In this document: positions 52,850 to 62,942 of the stretch, one piece after another
Layout: each line of letters begins with the position of its first letter
Numbering within the stretch: the first letter of the stretch is position 1
NCBI GenBank assembly: GCA_022606425.2
Contig: JAHDVF020000211.1
Location: 3,906,001-3,970,000, forward strand
From: Lepidostoma basale
Lineage: Eukaryota > Arthropoda > Insecta > Trichoptera > Lepidostomatidae
Length of the DNA: 64,000 bases
Reading direction: 5' to 3'
The notes under the pieces: generated by a model
What the model saw: only the letters and a program-made list of their open reading frames with translations
The model's database searches: none
What the model was told of the DNA's origin: nothing
Position numbers and translations under genes: made by a program

Positions 52850-54076
52850 CATTCAACGGAGACGGGATTGCTTAGAGTCATGTCAGATTTAGTACTGGCA
52901 AACGAATCGGGCAAATTGGCACTGCTCTCCCTTCTGGACATGAGCGCTGCGTTTGACACAATTGATCACTCATATCTTATCCAACGATTAGCGATCACGT
53001 ATGGTTTTAGAGGTAATGCCATAGACTGGCTAAATTCATATCTGTCGGATCGTTCACAAGCTGTGCAGCTAGCAGGTAAAAAATACTCATTTACTAATAT
53101 CCAATCTGGTGTGCCACAAGGCTCTGTTTTAGGACCCCTTTTATTTATCATGTTTACAAATGACGTTGCCAAAATAATAGAATCCTTTGGCCTCCTCTCA
53201 CATTGCTATGCTGATGATCAGCAACTTTATTTTTTCTGCAACCCTGACGACACCAAACATCTTACGTCAACAACTGTCAACTGCATTGATGCCATATCCA
53301 GATGGATGGCATCAAACAAACTTAAACTAAATCCATCCAAAACGGAATTTCTCTGGACTTCTTCCGCAAAGCGTCAACATCTTATCGATCATTCCTCAAT
53401 TTCAACAGCTGACAATGATATCGTTCCCAAAAACTCCACAAAGCTTCTTGGTGTTTATCTTGACGCAAATCTGTCTCTAAAATCCCAAATTAATAACACG
53501 GTCAGCGCTAGTTTCTTCCACCTAAGACGATTAAAATCCGTCAAAAGGAGTATTCCCCATGACACTTTCAAAACTCTTGTAAATTCCTTCGTTGTGTCAC
53601 GACTTGATTATTGTAATGGAATTTATGCAAACATTCCAAAACAACAAATAAACAAACTTCAATCTGCGTTCAATGCAGCAGCAAGGCTCATTAAAGGCAT
53701 TCCAAAAAAGTCTCATATAACACAACATCTCAAAGAACTTCACTGGCTTAAAAGTCCAGAAAGAATCCAGTATAAACTCTGCTGGACAGTCTTCAAAGCG
53801 CTACATGGAATGGCACCAAGTTATATATCTGAACTCTGTATAACGGACAGCCTAAATTCACGGAAATCCACACTTCGCTCGGCGAACTCCTCAGCAATAG
53901 GAAGATTAGTTGAGCCGAAGCGTTGCCCCAGTACAAATTTCGGGGATCGAGCGTTCGCGGTAGCCGGTCCATCAGCTTGGAACAATCTCCCTTCACACCT
54001 TAGATGCATAAATGATCCGACAGATTTCAGATCTAAATTGAAAACCCATCTTTTTCATATTTCATACCCAATTTAA
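52850..54076 (+). CDS. L2/CR1-like LINE ORF2: reverse transcriptase, 5'-truncated
   Basis: About 408 codons without a stop. The copy starts in polymerase motif 2 (HSTET-LLRV), then LLDMSAAFDTIDH with the first catalytic Asp, SGVPQGSVLGPLLFIMFTND, and YADDQQLYF with the two catalytic Asp about 114 codons after the TTG at 52868. Next come LNPSKTEFLW (thumb-like K-T-E), LLGVYLDANLSL, SRLDYCNGIYANIP, HLKELHWLKSPERIQYKLC and an AWNNLPSHLR end, the usual layout of L2/CR1 ORF2. No endonuclease or ORF1 is present because of 5' truncation. The open frame suggests a young copy. It copies its RNA into DNA at a nicked target. Confidence 0.9.
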   Translation, partial: HSTETGLLRVMSDLVLANESGKLALLSLLDMSAAFDTIDHSYLIQRLAITYGFRGNAIDWLNSYLSDRSQAVQLAGKKYSFTNIQSGVPQGSVLGPLLFIMFTNDVAKIIESFGLLSHCYADDQQLYFFCNPDDTKHLTSTTVNCIDAISRWMASNKLKLNPSKTEFLWTSSAKRQHLIDHSSISTADNDIVPKNSTKLLGVYLDANLSLKSQINNTVSASFFHLRRLKSVKRSIPHDTFKTLVNSFVVSRLDYCNGIYANIPKQQINKLQSAFNAAARLIKGIPKKSHITQHLKELHWLKSPERIQYKLCWTVFKALHGMAPSYISELCITDSLNSRKSTLRSANSSAIGRLVEPKRCPSTNFGDRAFAVAGPSAWNNLPSHLRCINDPTDFRSKLKTHLFHISYPI

Positions 54077-54214
54077 ACATTTATACTTTGTTCTACTATA
54101 CTTTCAAACCGATCGTTTTTTAAGCGGTCACATTTAGATTTTTAAGATTTAAAACACGTCTTAATGCGCCCTTGAGGTGATTACATCACAAAAACGGCGC
54201 TTTAAAAGTTAGCA

Positions 54215-54243
<29 letters not shown>
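52850..54243 (+). mobile_element. L2-b LINE, 5'-truncated copy with 3' end
   Basis: Begins within ORF2 at the codons for HSTETGLL and ends with AATGCGCCCTTGAGGTGATT, AAAACGGCGC, then ATTATTATTATTATTATT (54222-54243). The 3' terminal GCGCCC/GGCGCT words can form a hairpin and recur in the minus-strand copies at 7.2, 10.4, 22.4 and 37.0 kb. Confidence 0.9.
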
Positions 54244-54245
<2 letters not shown>

Positions 54246-54256
54246 AATGTACATCT

Positions 54257-54463
54257 TGCAATCAAGCATCGTTTAAATATAAATACCGATTGCTATGGCA
54301 ACTTTTTAAATAAAACTTCTAGAAAACAGACGTTTTCATTTGAATTCATTATTGAATATGAAGTTATACATCATTGTCCAAAAAACAATATATCAAAAAT
54401 ATATGTATATCTAGCAATCGGGCATCGTTTAAATATAAATATCGATTGCTTTAGCAACTTTTT
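54257..54463. repeat. Direct repeat of about 51 bp flanking an HhFB-A fragment
   Basis: GCATCGTTTAAATATAAATA and GATTGCTATGGCAACTTTT (54257-54307) recur at 54412-54463. Between them is an A-family right arm (AAAACTTCTAGAAAACAGAC to TCATTGTCCAAAAAACAATA). Confidence 0.75.
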
Positions 54464-54689
54464 CCGTTAATTCTCGCTGACAAAGGACACAATAATATGA
54501 CACTCGAGACTCCCACTTCAAAACTATTGAAAGATTAGCCCTCCCCCTCAATACTTGCGACACAGTTTCTCCAATATGCTTTCATCCGATACCATCGCAT
54601 TCTTCGACCAAACAATTATTTATTCTTCCTATGTGCTGGCCATTGTCACCGAAGATGTTCAACGCAATATCGGGGGCAATCTTGTAAAA

Positions 54690-54935
54690 AACATAACTAA
54701 CCATCTCGCCGTCTCTCCGAAGGGGTAGGAAGAGAAAATGGACTGCCACACTTTTCTTCCTGACATATTTCTCTCGCTTCCTCAAAATTAATACATCGTG
54801 TCATGTACGCGCGTCGTTTTCTCTGACTACTCACGTGGCCGACATTTAATATTTGATTTATTTAATCGTGCCACGTTTTCCTCGGTTTTCCCCTATTTCT
54901 AGTTACATTTACATCGGTAAACTATACAATCATGT
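54690..54935 (-). mobile_element. RTE-a 3' end
   Basis: CCATCTCGCCGTCTCTCCGA, TCTCGCTTCCTCAAAATTAA, ACTCACGTGGCCGACATTTA, TTTAATCGTGCCACGTTTTC. Most similar to the 49.7 kb copy. Confidence 0.75.
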
Positions 54936-55131
54936 TAACCGCCCATGATCTGTATGTATATAAATGACGCAGTTTGTAATAGTGTCACCAGTCTGTCGAT
55001 GCCAGCGAGCCTGGCTAAGCCGGTCGCTGTCGAAATAAAGACAAAAGTGGAAGTAGTTAAAAAACATCGTTTTATTGAATCATTTTTAAAATGAACTTAC
55101 ATCAAGAGTTTTCAGTAAAATCATTTGATAT

Positions 55132-55368
55132 ATTAATATGTATGAAAAACGATAGTTTTCCAGGAGTATTATTATAATATTATATTTATGTATGACATGT
55201 TTTGCCCTTCTAAAGCATTTTCAAAATGTTCCGTCACATTTTGAAAATGCCTTAGAAGGGCGAAACATGTCATACATAAATATTATAGTAAAACTCCTTG
55301 AAAACTATCGCTTTTCATATATATTAATAATTTAATAGGGAGTTTTACATCATCGTTCAAGAAACATT
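55132..55368. mobile_element. HhFB-A foldback with 13 bp target-site duplication
   Basis: AATCATTTGATAT occurs at 55119-55131 and 55369-55381. The 237 bp palindrome has a right core TTGAAAA, T, GCCTT-AGA-AGGGC, GAAACATGTC and a one-sided right tail ending TCATCGTTCAAGAAACATT. Almost the same length as the 28.6 kb copy. Confidence 0.85.
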
Positions 55369-55381
55369 AATCATTTGATAT

Positions 55382-55995
55382 CTTTACATATCCATTAACG
55401 ACATTGACATGGAACCATTTTTCGATAAAACATTTAGCATACTGTAAATGTAGACTAATCAAACAGTTAAATTATTCAATTACATCTAATGTGAAAATAC
55501 GTGTGTCGGTTCAATTGAGCTATCTTTAGTTTATTTGCGTATTGAAGCATGCTATTTTGAAGTTGGATTTGGACGAATGGATACGAAGTGATCTTGAATG
55601 GGACGAGGAAGGGAAAAAAATACGTCAGCAGTCACCCCCCCGCTGGCGTGTCGGACAAATGTTTTGACAATGGCATCATTCATCCCATTGTGCGCTAGTT
55701 AAAGTGCATTATGCTGACACTTGTGACACCAACAGATGCAATAATCATGGCAATTCTATTCAAGAAGATCTAATGCCCAATATAAGGTTTGCTTAAGAAT
55801 GAAACATAATACCGGACGCTTTGTGTACATAGATACACGTATTTAAGTACTGTATTGAAAGGACATCAAGATTTTTTAATACATAAAGTACATTGTGTTC
55901 GTTTTCGATTTGAAAATAATTATTTTACGTAATACGAATTAAAACGTCTGTTTTCTAGAATTTTAATAATTTTAATTCACTTTCATCAGATATCA
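55382..55995. other. Unassigned DNA
   Basis: 55560-55760 is GC-richer (CAGTCACCCCCCCGCTGGCG) and unique-looking. 55925-55965 has a scrap of HhFB-A arm. No gene. Confidence 0.35.
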
Positions 55996-56340
55996 TATTC
56001 TAAATGAAGTTGCAACAACACCTGATGATGCCAACATCGGTTGATGAAACAGCTGTAGCGACTTTCTCTAAATGTGTATAAAATTGTGATATTATAATAG
56101 TGTTCAAATCATAAAAAAATAATTTATTTATTTGATAAATTATTGTAACACCTGTTGATGTCAATATCGGCTGACTTTCTTTAAATGTGTATTGTTATAT
56201 AAAAATTTTTGATATTGTAATAGTGTTCGAATAATAAAAAAATAATTTATTTATTTGATAAATTATTGTAACACCTCATGATGTCAACGTAGGTCGAGGA
56301 AACAGCTGTCGCGAAAAATAAAAATACAATTGTAATACAT
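55996..56340 (+). repeat. HhFB-E right arms in tandem, three units
   Basis: Units of about 122-127 bp, each with TTATTGTAACACCT-like lead, a family E core, and TTTAAATGTGTA/ATATTATAATAGTGTTC. Unit 1 (56010-56065): CTGATGA, GCCAA/TTGAT, GAAACAGCTGTA. Unit 2: CTGTTGA and a truncated stem II, GAAAC absent. Unit 3: CTCATGA, TCAAC...GTCGA, GGAAACAGCTGTC. Head-to-tail, same strand. Confidence 0.75.
56010..56065 (+). ncRNA. Hammerhead-like core, family E unit 1
   Basis: CTGATGA from C56022, extra T, stem II GCCAA-CATCGG-TTGAT (one mismatch and one G-U), GAA, stem III palindrome ACAGCTGT, A at position 17. Stem I is weak. Confidence 0.5.
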
Positions 56341-56895
56341 AAACCAAAGTTTTTAAATTTAACTAAACTCTAAAGTCAAGAGTATTTGTCTTCTGAACGT
56401 ACTTTCACAAGAAACAGTGTTCATATTAATTATATTGTAAATATAAAAGTGTTTCGGCCAAAACTATTGTCTATGCATTTATTCCACTTCCATACTAATT
56501 TTGCCAGTTCAATATTTCTATTCAATTCGTAAGGGTAAGTACAAGAACACCATTGTTTTAATAAATAGCATACAATATATTTTCAATGTGTATATATGAT
56601 ACATTACTTTTAAAAAAGCACTTCAACGTCGTGTTTGTATTCTTTTTTTGAATAGAATTATTCAAATGAAGAATCGGACAATGTGATTGACACTCCCTTG
56701 TCCAAGAAACGGTCCATTCACATTCTGTACCTACCCGTGGATACCAGATCATAAAGAACAACAATGACAATATGATAATCTATCTACCTGTGATATTAAG
56801 ATCACGGGTATTATGTTGGTGTGGTTTTTAAATTGGATGGCCAACGGAAATAGTTAATGAAGACAATGACAGATAAAATTATGTACTATATTTCT
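56341..56895. other. Unassigned DNA
   Basis: 56365-56410 (CTAAAGTCAAGAGTATTTGT) matches the Joc-c ORF end on the minus strand. Otherwise AT-rich with no gene. Confidence 0.4.
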
Positions 56896-56899
56896 TACT

Positions 56900-57025
56900 A
56901 ACTAACAAACTAACCATCACGCCGTCTTCCCAGAGAAGTAGGCGGAAAGAATGGATCGCTAGACTGTTCTGACATGACTTCTCAAGATTCCTCTAAATTC
57001 ATACATCTTGTCATGCACGCATATT
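56900..57025 (-). mobile_element. RTE-a 3' end
   Basis: ACTAACAAACTAACCATCAC, GCCGTCTTCCCAGAGAAGTA, TAAATTCATACATCTTGTCA. About 125 bp. Confidence 0.7.
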
Positions 57026-57029
57026 GAAC

Positions 57030-57123
57030 AATACATTTTTCTTTATAACATAACACTTTATTTTTACATATAAATAAAATTAAACGTTAACACAAACATG
57101 TATCTGGACACAAAACCCTTCAT
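57030..57123. repeat. HhFB-B-like left arm, cut by Joc-c
   Basis: ACAATACATTTTTCTTTATA, ACAACACTT-like ACATAACACTTTATTTT, AACATGTATCTGGACACAAA, CCCTTCATCA. The arm ends at the antisense of the hammerhead UGAUGAAG box, where Joc-c starts. Confidence 0.6.
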
Positions 57124-57425
57124 CATGCAGAACCAACCTGCCTCTGGTGATGCCGGTGGGGAGAGCAATCAAACTGCTGAACATGATCGCTTCGGAGATC
57201 GATGTCTTTCATATTCGTGAAAGTACATTCAGAAGACAAATACTCTTGACTTTGGAGAGTATTTTGTATTCCTAATGTCGAACCATCTCTCATGCGTTAC
57301 TGGTATTATATATTCCTTATGTTTTACCTGTTCTCAATAGATGCCTTAAACTATAAAAAATGTTTGTAATGTCTTTTGAGAAAATAAACTGATTTGATTT
57401 GATTTGATTTGATTTGATCATTGTA
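57124..57425 (+). pseudogene. Joc-c 3' end nested in a foldback arm
   Basis: Starts GCAGAACCAACCTGCCTCTG, nearly identical to 41597-41875, through GGAGAGTATTTTGTATTCC to (GATTT)4. ATCAT is present on both sides, a possible target duplication. Confidence 0.75.
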
Positions 57426-57599
57426 GTTAAAACATTATTAATACAAAATAAATATTGAAAGCTTGAAACTGGCAAAAGAAAGATGAAAGTAGAAAAATGT
57501 ATTAGAAATACGATCTCTTATACGGATGTGTGAATACTCGGTGTATTATGAGTGTAAGATAAGGAACAAAATGCTCCCGCCCTTCTAATAAGGGTATAT

Positions 57600-57690
57600 T
57601 AGTGTGACAATCACACTGCCCTCGCCGGGAATTGAACCCGGAACCTTCGGGGTGGCAGTCAATGCACTTACCACTCGGCCACGAAGGTCA
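57600..57690 (-). mobile_element. SINE-t head, second subtype
   Basis: Minus strand: GACCTTCGTGGCCGAGTGGT, AAGTGCATTGACTGCCACCC, CGGGTTCAATTCCCGGCGAG. Head only. Subtype shared with 27.2 kb. Confidence 0.7.
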
Positions 57691-57691
57691 G

Positions 57692-58050
57692 ACATTTGAC
57701 ACTCTATCATTTACAGATTTACTACACATTCTTCTTAGTGACCTCATTTCTACGGCATTAATCCTACTTTCATCCTTCTTCTGCCAACTCCAAGCTTCAC
57801 TTCCATACGTAAGGGTCGGCACTAGAACTCCATTGTGCACAGCCATCTTTTAATGTAATTTTCGTAATGATTTTGAGTGCACCATTTATTTTGTTTCCAG
57901 CTCCAACCTTTCTTCCGATATCTTTCTCCATTCTTTCATCTCTTGCAAACATGCTTCCCAAATAAACAAATTCGGTAACTTGATCTAATTTCTCACCGTT
58001 CGCACTTATGTCACAATCCGTCATACATTCTTCCTTTTCAAATACCATTC
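57692..58050 (-). pseudogene. RTE-a internal fragment
   Basis: The minus frame 58048-57797 encodes MVFEKEECMTDCDISANGEK, LDQVTEFVYLGSMFARDERM and VGAGNKINGALK, matching 39680-39870 of the long copy. The frame shifts before YGSEAW. The true 3' end is absent. Confidence 0.8.
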
Positions 58051-58054
58051 ACAA

Positions 58055-58420
58055 CTTATGTATCAGTGACACGAAGTGCTCATTCGGGTTTCCTTTTGAA
58101 TTCACTTCATCTCCGCATACCGTCTATTGCGGCCATTGCCCACATCCATAATTGCTATTTATTCATCGATATTATTATTGAATTACGAGTTGCATATTGT
58201 TTGCTCAACGTGTTCTTACTGCATGTCAATTGCGGTCTCTCCTCCTGCGCCCTCTCAGTCGCTAATAACGCATCGTATTAAATGTTCCGCCAAAAAAAAC
58301 AACAAAGACAAGTGTAGTATAAGAGAACGCATGTGCGAAAAGGTAATTCGGATGGTTTTGTACACACGAATTTGAAGCAATACATTATAAAACTTTGACA
58401 TTATATCAACAATAGAAAAT
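58055..58420. other. Unassigned DNA
   Basis: No repeat match. Overlapping short frames on both strands have no motif. Confidence 0.3.
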
Positions 58421-58444
58421 GTCAAAAATGTTATCAATTATATT

Positions 58445-58781
58445 GAATGTTATAGTTTCTTCACTTCAGGCAGAATATCTTGCTAGGAATGCTAGGCTAC
58501 CAGTCATTCGAGAGGAGGTGAAACATTCACTTGGGTGTTCATTTCTTTCGACTGATAGGCGGTTGTATACACAACTCCCGAGTGATGTAGGTCTGTTCGT
58601 CCCTGATAATTATCTTCGACAAAGGGGCCATAGATTGTTTCATCTCCCACGATGCAGAACCAACCTGCCAATGGTTATGCCAGTAGGTAGAGCAATATCT
58701 TTACTTAATCGTATCACCTCGGAGTTTGACGTATTTTGTGATAGTATGTCTCATCTGAGGGAAGTACTATCGTTGTTATAA
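58445..58781 (+). pseudogene. Diverged Joc-c-like ORF2 C-terminus
   Basis: The frame encodes DVGLFVPDNYLRQRGHRLFH, LPRCRTNLPMVMPVGRAISL and a NRITSEFDVF end, clearly homologous to Joc-c (LYVPDGYLRQRQHRLFYLPA) but with about half the residues changed. No (GATTT)n tail follows. It is probably an older, separate family. Stop at 58779. Confidence 0.65.
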
Positions 58782-58784
58782 TTG

Positions 58785-59100
58785 TTTGGTATTATATATT
58801 TATTTTATTAATTTGTCATGCATCTTATGTTTCTCGCTATTTTTATTATATTATAATGTATTACTTATTATTGTGTATCTCTAACTTGTATCTTTAGTGT
58901 ATTGGAAAAACATTCTGTAATTTTTTAGATATATTTAAAATAAATAATTGAAAAGAAAATTAAATGAAAAGAATATTTGCAATAGTGTGAGTAATAACTA
59001 CTAAATTGGTTAAGGAAAGTTGTCTTATTAGTTCCTCCATCAAAGTAGGCTAAGCGTATATATTTCATATGTATATAATTTACAGTATAATACAGTAAGG
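58785..59100. other. AT-rich 3' flank of the previous element
   Basis: Likely its 3' UTR at first (TATTATATATTTATTTTATT), then unassigned. No gene. Confidence 0.35.
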
Positions 59101-59104
59101 TTTA

Positions 59105-59372
59105 TTTATTGTTTCTTGAACAATAATGTAAAACTCCATATTAAATAATTAATTTGAATGAAAACGTCGGACTTCTAGGAGTTTAATTATATTTTATTAT
59201 AGATGGAATGACATGTTTTGCCCTGCTAAGGAATTATCTAATGTCTTTTGATAATGGCTTAGAAACACATTTAACAATGCCTTAGAAGTTCATATGGTAA
59301 TGCCTTAGAAGAGAGAAACATGTCATTCCATCGTAAATATAATATAACCCCTAGAAGATAGACGTTTTCATT
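59105..59372. repeat. HhFB-A foldback, rearranged
   Basis: Left TTATTGTTTCTTGAACAATA, ATGTTTTGCCCTGCTAAGGA; centre contains three partial ATGCCTTAGAA units; right GAGAAACATGTCATTCCATC and AGACGTTTTCATTC. The stem II region reads CTTAGAAGAGA, so pairing is broken. Confidence 0.65.
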
Positions 59373-59373
59373 C

Positions 59374-59870
59374 ATTTTCTTCCTCAGCCTATTCCCGTCC
59401 ACTTCTAGACAATGGCCTCCTCCATTCGCTTCCATATCACTCTGTCTTGTGCAGACGGCATCCAGGTTATTTCAACGTGTCTGTTCAGATAATCCTTCCA
59501 CCGTAGTTTCGGTCGACCTGCACTTGTCTTTGCCGTCTACGGTCTCCAAGTCAGCAGTCTTCTTGTCCATTTCTCATCTGAGCTTCTGGCTACGTGACCT
59601 GCCCATTGCCATTATAGAGTCGCCACCCGGTGGATGATGTCAGTGGCCTTTGTTTTTTCTCTCACCTTATCGTTTCTGACTCTGTCTCTTATGCTTATTC
59701 CTAAAATGGCTCTTTCCATGGGTCTTTGGGTCACTCGTAGTTTCTCGGCACTTTGTTTGGACAATGTTACATTTTCAAGACCATAAGTACCAACTGGCAG
59801 AACACAGGCTTAATAGACTTTTCATTTCAGGTTGATCGGTATTTTCCGGTTTTAAAGGTTTAATTCATGA
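59374..59870 (-). pseudogene. RTE-d LINE 3' fragment
   Basis: TTCTTCCTCAGCCTATTCCC, GACAATGGCCTCCTCCATTC, matching 23482-23765, then continuing further into the ORF: GGCTCTTTCCATGGGTCTTT, AAGACCATAAGTACCAAC. Broken frames. Confidence 0.65.
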
Positions 59871-59929
59871 TATATTAATTATTGGCGATTGGATGCAAAA
59901 GGCATAAGACAGGGATACGTTAAGAAGTA

Positions 59930-60115
59930 TGGGGGAGGCCTATGTCCAGCAGTGGACGACAACGGCTGTCTAAGTAAGTAAGTAATTTTTAAAATTATAA
60001 TGTAAATTATAATAAATTATAATTTTAAAATCGTAATTTTTATATAGGGCAGTGGAGTGTTTTAGAAGAGGTCTACGTTCAGAAGCGGAGAGCAGACGAC
60101 TAATAAAAGAATAAT
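59930..60115 (+). mobile_element. Two RTE-type 3' ends
   Basis: 59938-59990 reads GGAGGCCTATGTCCAGCAGT, GGACGACAACGGCTG and a TAAGTAAGTAAGTAA tail. 60055-60110 reads GTGGAGTGTTTTAGAAGAGG, TCTACGTTCAGAAGCGGA, the diverged form of the same 3' word. Confidence 0.55.
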
Positions 60116-60299
60116 ATATTTATAGGTCAATCGGTCCATTCGACCATTTATTCGACTTCATCTTTCTACTCAAATGCTACATTCGACTATACGAAATTTC
60201 TTCTGGCACAGAATACAACCGACGCAGAACCACATTGTCATACGAGGCAATGTTACTTACTGCTGATATTAAATAATTATTTTAATTTCCTTATTGTTG

Positions 60300-60420
60300 A
60301 CCTGCTGGCGACGTATTGCGGCGCAACGGGCCATGAGACGCGGGCATATGTCACTCTCGGACCCTGGTTCAATACCCGCTTCCGGCTCACAAAGATTGCT
60401 CAACCATTTTTCGAAGTCCA
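60300..60420. other. Unclassified GC-rich segment with a B-box-like word
   Basis: GCGACGTATTGCGGCGCAAC and CCTGGTTCAATACCCGCTTC. GGTTCAATACC resembles a pol III B box, so this may be a different SINE head. No second copy here. Confidence 0.25.
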
Positions 60421-60589
60421 TTCTATTATCTTCGTTTTGTCCGGTCGAATTATACTGAAATTACTTATACTCGTACAGACAACTTTTTGTTGTGCGATTG
60501 TTATTTAGGAAAATTAAAACAGAAATACATTTTTTTATATTTACTTGGTATTCAACATACACTTTATTAAAAAAACTATAATTAAAAAC

Positions 60590-60632
60590 CAAACATGTTT
60601 CGGACACACACCTTCATCAGTGATATTTCATA
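60590..60632 (-). ncRNA. Hammerhead-like ribozyme, B left arm
   Basis: Minus strand: stem I AAATATCA against TGGTTTTT (seven of eight positions pair, counting G-U), CTGATGA, extra A, GG-TGTGTGT-CC (short stem II), GAA, ACATGT, U at position 17. Confidence 0.5.
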
Positions 60633-60734
60633 AATATTTAAAAAATATATATTTTCACGAATGTGGTCAGTTTTGATAGATAATATAATGATTTATTTCA
60701 GAACGTTTATGCTTTTATTATTATTATTATTTTT

Positions 60735-60970
60735 TCTTGTATACAACTGGTCGCTTAAACCCAATTACTGTATGCACTTTTTTTTTTTAGCTATTATATT
60801 GATGATCCACATGATGAGGTAGCCAATCTATCGCCATTTTATTGTCACGTGAATTCTACACGCCAGACCAAAGACAATGTGACAATCACACTGCCATCGC
60901 CGGGAATCGAACCCGGGACCTTCGGTATGGAAGTCAGAGCTTCTAACCACTCTGCCACGAAGGTCGTCAA
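60735..60970 (-). mobile_element. SINE-t nested in HhFB-B
   Basis: Minus strand: GACCTTCGTGGCAGAGTGGT, perfect B box GGTTCGATTCC in CCCGGGTTCGATTCCCGGCG, body and tail with AAAAAAAAAAGTGCATACAG. Good head and tail. Lies in the loop of the foldback. Confidence 0.8.
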
Positions 60971-61596
60971 ATAACAAATATTGTGAATAAATTTACAATC
61001 ATAATTTGAAGTTCTTATTGGACGTGAAGATGATTTTTTCATTCATTTAATAAATATAATGGCGATGAAAGTTTGCATGTTAATAATAGAAATACAACTT
61101 TAAATAATCTCGAAATTTTAGAAATTTAAAATGCAATTAAAAATAAAGAAAATAATCAAATAAATTTAACGTTAAATCCAATATTTGATTTATTTTCTTT
61201 GTTGTAAGATAATACCTGGACCCCAATGAGGACTTAAAATTATTATTTTAAAATTATTATATAATACATGTTATAACAAAAGCATAAACGTTCCGAAATA
61301 AATCATTTTAATAACTGTCAAAACTGACCACATTCTGGAAATTAAAAAAATAAATGTATTTAAAAAAAAAAGTGTTTTAATTCATAAAAAAATCTTCAAA
61401 TTAATCATTTAATATTAAGTATGTAATATACCGTTGTTCAATAAATAATAAATAGATAATTATTATATATATTTTTCATTTAATAGAATTTGTGATTTAT
61501 TTGATTTTGATATGAAAATAATGACAAATAATCTTAAAAAATTTTCATTCAATAATCTCTACTTGAGTTACAGTATACTTGAAGAAATAAGCATTC

Positions 61597-62369
61597 TTAA
61601 CCCTTAACGTACCGTGTTCAAAACAAAACGCTCGCTCCCATGTGGTAAGTTCAGTTTACCGCTAACTTTATCTAAATATCAAGCATATGACTAGATGAAT
61701 CAAAATTTAATTTATGTCTTCTTGTAGGGAATTTCATTAGGAATAGATCGATATCCATAACATACATGGATTATTTGAAAAACATATCATTATTAATTTT
61801 TTTCTGGAACCATGCGATTTCTGATATGTAATGCGTCACAGCATACGGGCGACTGGACATCGGGTATATACTTGTCTGCGCGCCGCGGCCGGCGGGGCGA
61901 GGATAAAGGCACCTAGGCAAAATGTATAGTACGTTCAAGACAACGAGTACGTATTAATATTTGTCCCTTTTGGTAAAGTGATAATATTTTCACAGTTCTG
62001 ATATTATTAAGTTGCGTCCTGCGTTTCCGTCCACAGTGGTATTATTACGTACATATTGAAAAGGTCAAAGATATAATTTATAATACGTTCAAAACAGCGA
62101 GTAAGTATTTGTCACTTTTGATAAAGTTGTAAATATTAGCAAAACAAATTCTACCTTAACACGAATGAAGGTGAGGGCAGTCTTAGAAAATATTTTTTTT
62201 TGGGATGAAGGAAGTAATTTTTTGCTTTTTTTTTTATTACGAAATATTGAGAACACTTCAATGGAGGATTACAATTTTTTTTATAATATTAGGGTCCATA
62301 GGTTTTAAGAAAATCAACTTTAAATTGGCAGTGGAAACTCAATTTACCACATGGCAACGCGACGGTTAA
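61597..62369. mobile_element. Possible piggyBac-like MITE
   Basis: TTAA at 61597-61600 is followed by CCCTTAACGTACCG. The right end reads CAACGCGACGG before TTAA at 62366-62369. Subterminal inverted words CCATGTGGTAAGTTCAGTTT (left) and the complement of GAAACTCAATTTACCACATG (right) support one element. Inside, GTACGTTCAAGACAACGAGT and ATACGTTCAAAACAGCGAGT are direct near-repeats 143 bp apart. No transposase. Confidence 0.45.
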
Positions 62370-62627
62370 GTAGTTACGACAGCTTGAATGGTCCACGGCA
62401 GACCTGCCGGCACGAGAGGATTCAGCAACTCTGATAGCATCATGTAGGCCAGTGAGATGAACAAAGGTTGCAACAGATGCAACAAAAGCTTAAGTCTATT
62501 CAATCTGACGTATTACACGTACAACGATTGTTGACATTCTGCTACGTAGTCCATTGGCACATTATGTACTTTCATCTTAGATTTATACGCCAATTTTTTT
62601 TTTTAAAACAACCAGAAAATTAATAAC
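62370..62627. other. Unique-looking DNA
   Basis: 62385-62500 (CTTGAATGGTCCACGGCAGA) matches nothing in the window. No gene. Confidence 0.3.
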
Positions 62628-62942
62628 TGTTAATTCAAAAACTTTGTTTTATATCACAAATTGTATTTATTTTACTTTACGACAGCTGTTTCATCAATAT
62701 ATTTTAAATTAAAATATTTAAGTACCTAACTCAATTTCAGCAAGAAATTCAAAATTATATTAATTAAATTATTCAAATTGACTTAGGAACAAATACAGAA
62801 AAATTCTAAAAATTACGAAAATTTGACATTTGATATATATTTTTGTAACACCTGATGATGTCAACATTGGTTGATGAAACAGCTGTCGTAAAGTAAAATA
62901 AATACAATTTGTGATATAAAACAAAGTTTTTGAATTAACAGT
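62628..62942. repeat. HhFB-E foldback around a SINE-z-like piece
   Basis: Left arm 62628-62697 (TGTTAATTCAAAAACTTTGT, TTTACGACAGCTGTTTCATC), right arm 62855-62942 (its complement). Between them 62705-62815 (AAGTACCTAACTCAATTTCA, TCAAATTGACTTAGGAACAA) is the inverse of 42685-42775. Confidence 0.7.
62845..62900 (+). ncRNA. Hammerhead-like ribozyme, family E (intact core)
   Basis: C62852-TGATGA, extra T, stem II GTCAA-CATTGG-TTGAT, GAA, stem III ACAGCTGT, C62887 at position 17. Compared with GCCAA/TTGGC elsewhere, the second stem pair is U-A instead of C-G and the first is G-U, so pairing is kept. Stem I: CA/TG next to the core, then an internal loop and ATTTT/AAAAT. Confidence 0.6.

Larger units (their letters stand above)
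60525..61380. repeat. HhFB-B foldback split by a SINE-t
   Basis: Left arm 60525-60735 (ATATTTACTTGGTATTCAAC, AAACATGTTTCGGACACACA, CACGAATGTGGTCAGTTTTG, GAACGTTTATGCTTTTATTA). The complementary right arm resumes at 61270-61340 (AAAGCATAAACGTTCCGAAA, AACTGTCAAAACTGACCACA). The right hammerhead half is not preserved. Confidence 0.7.

Noticed and set aside
57700..57860. Plus-strand 73-codon frame
   Set aside because: Antisense of the RTE-a VEMRSLRRMC and YGSEAW region, joined to a SINE head.
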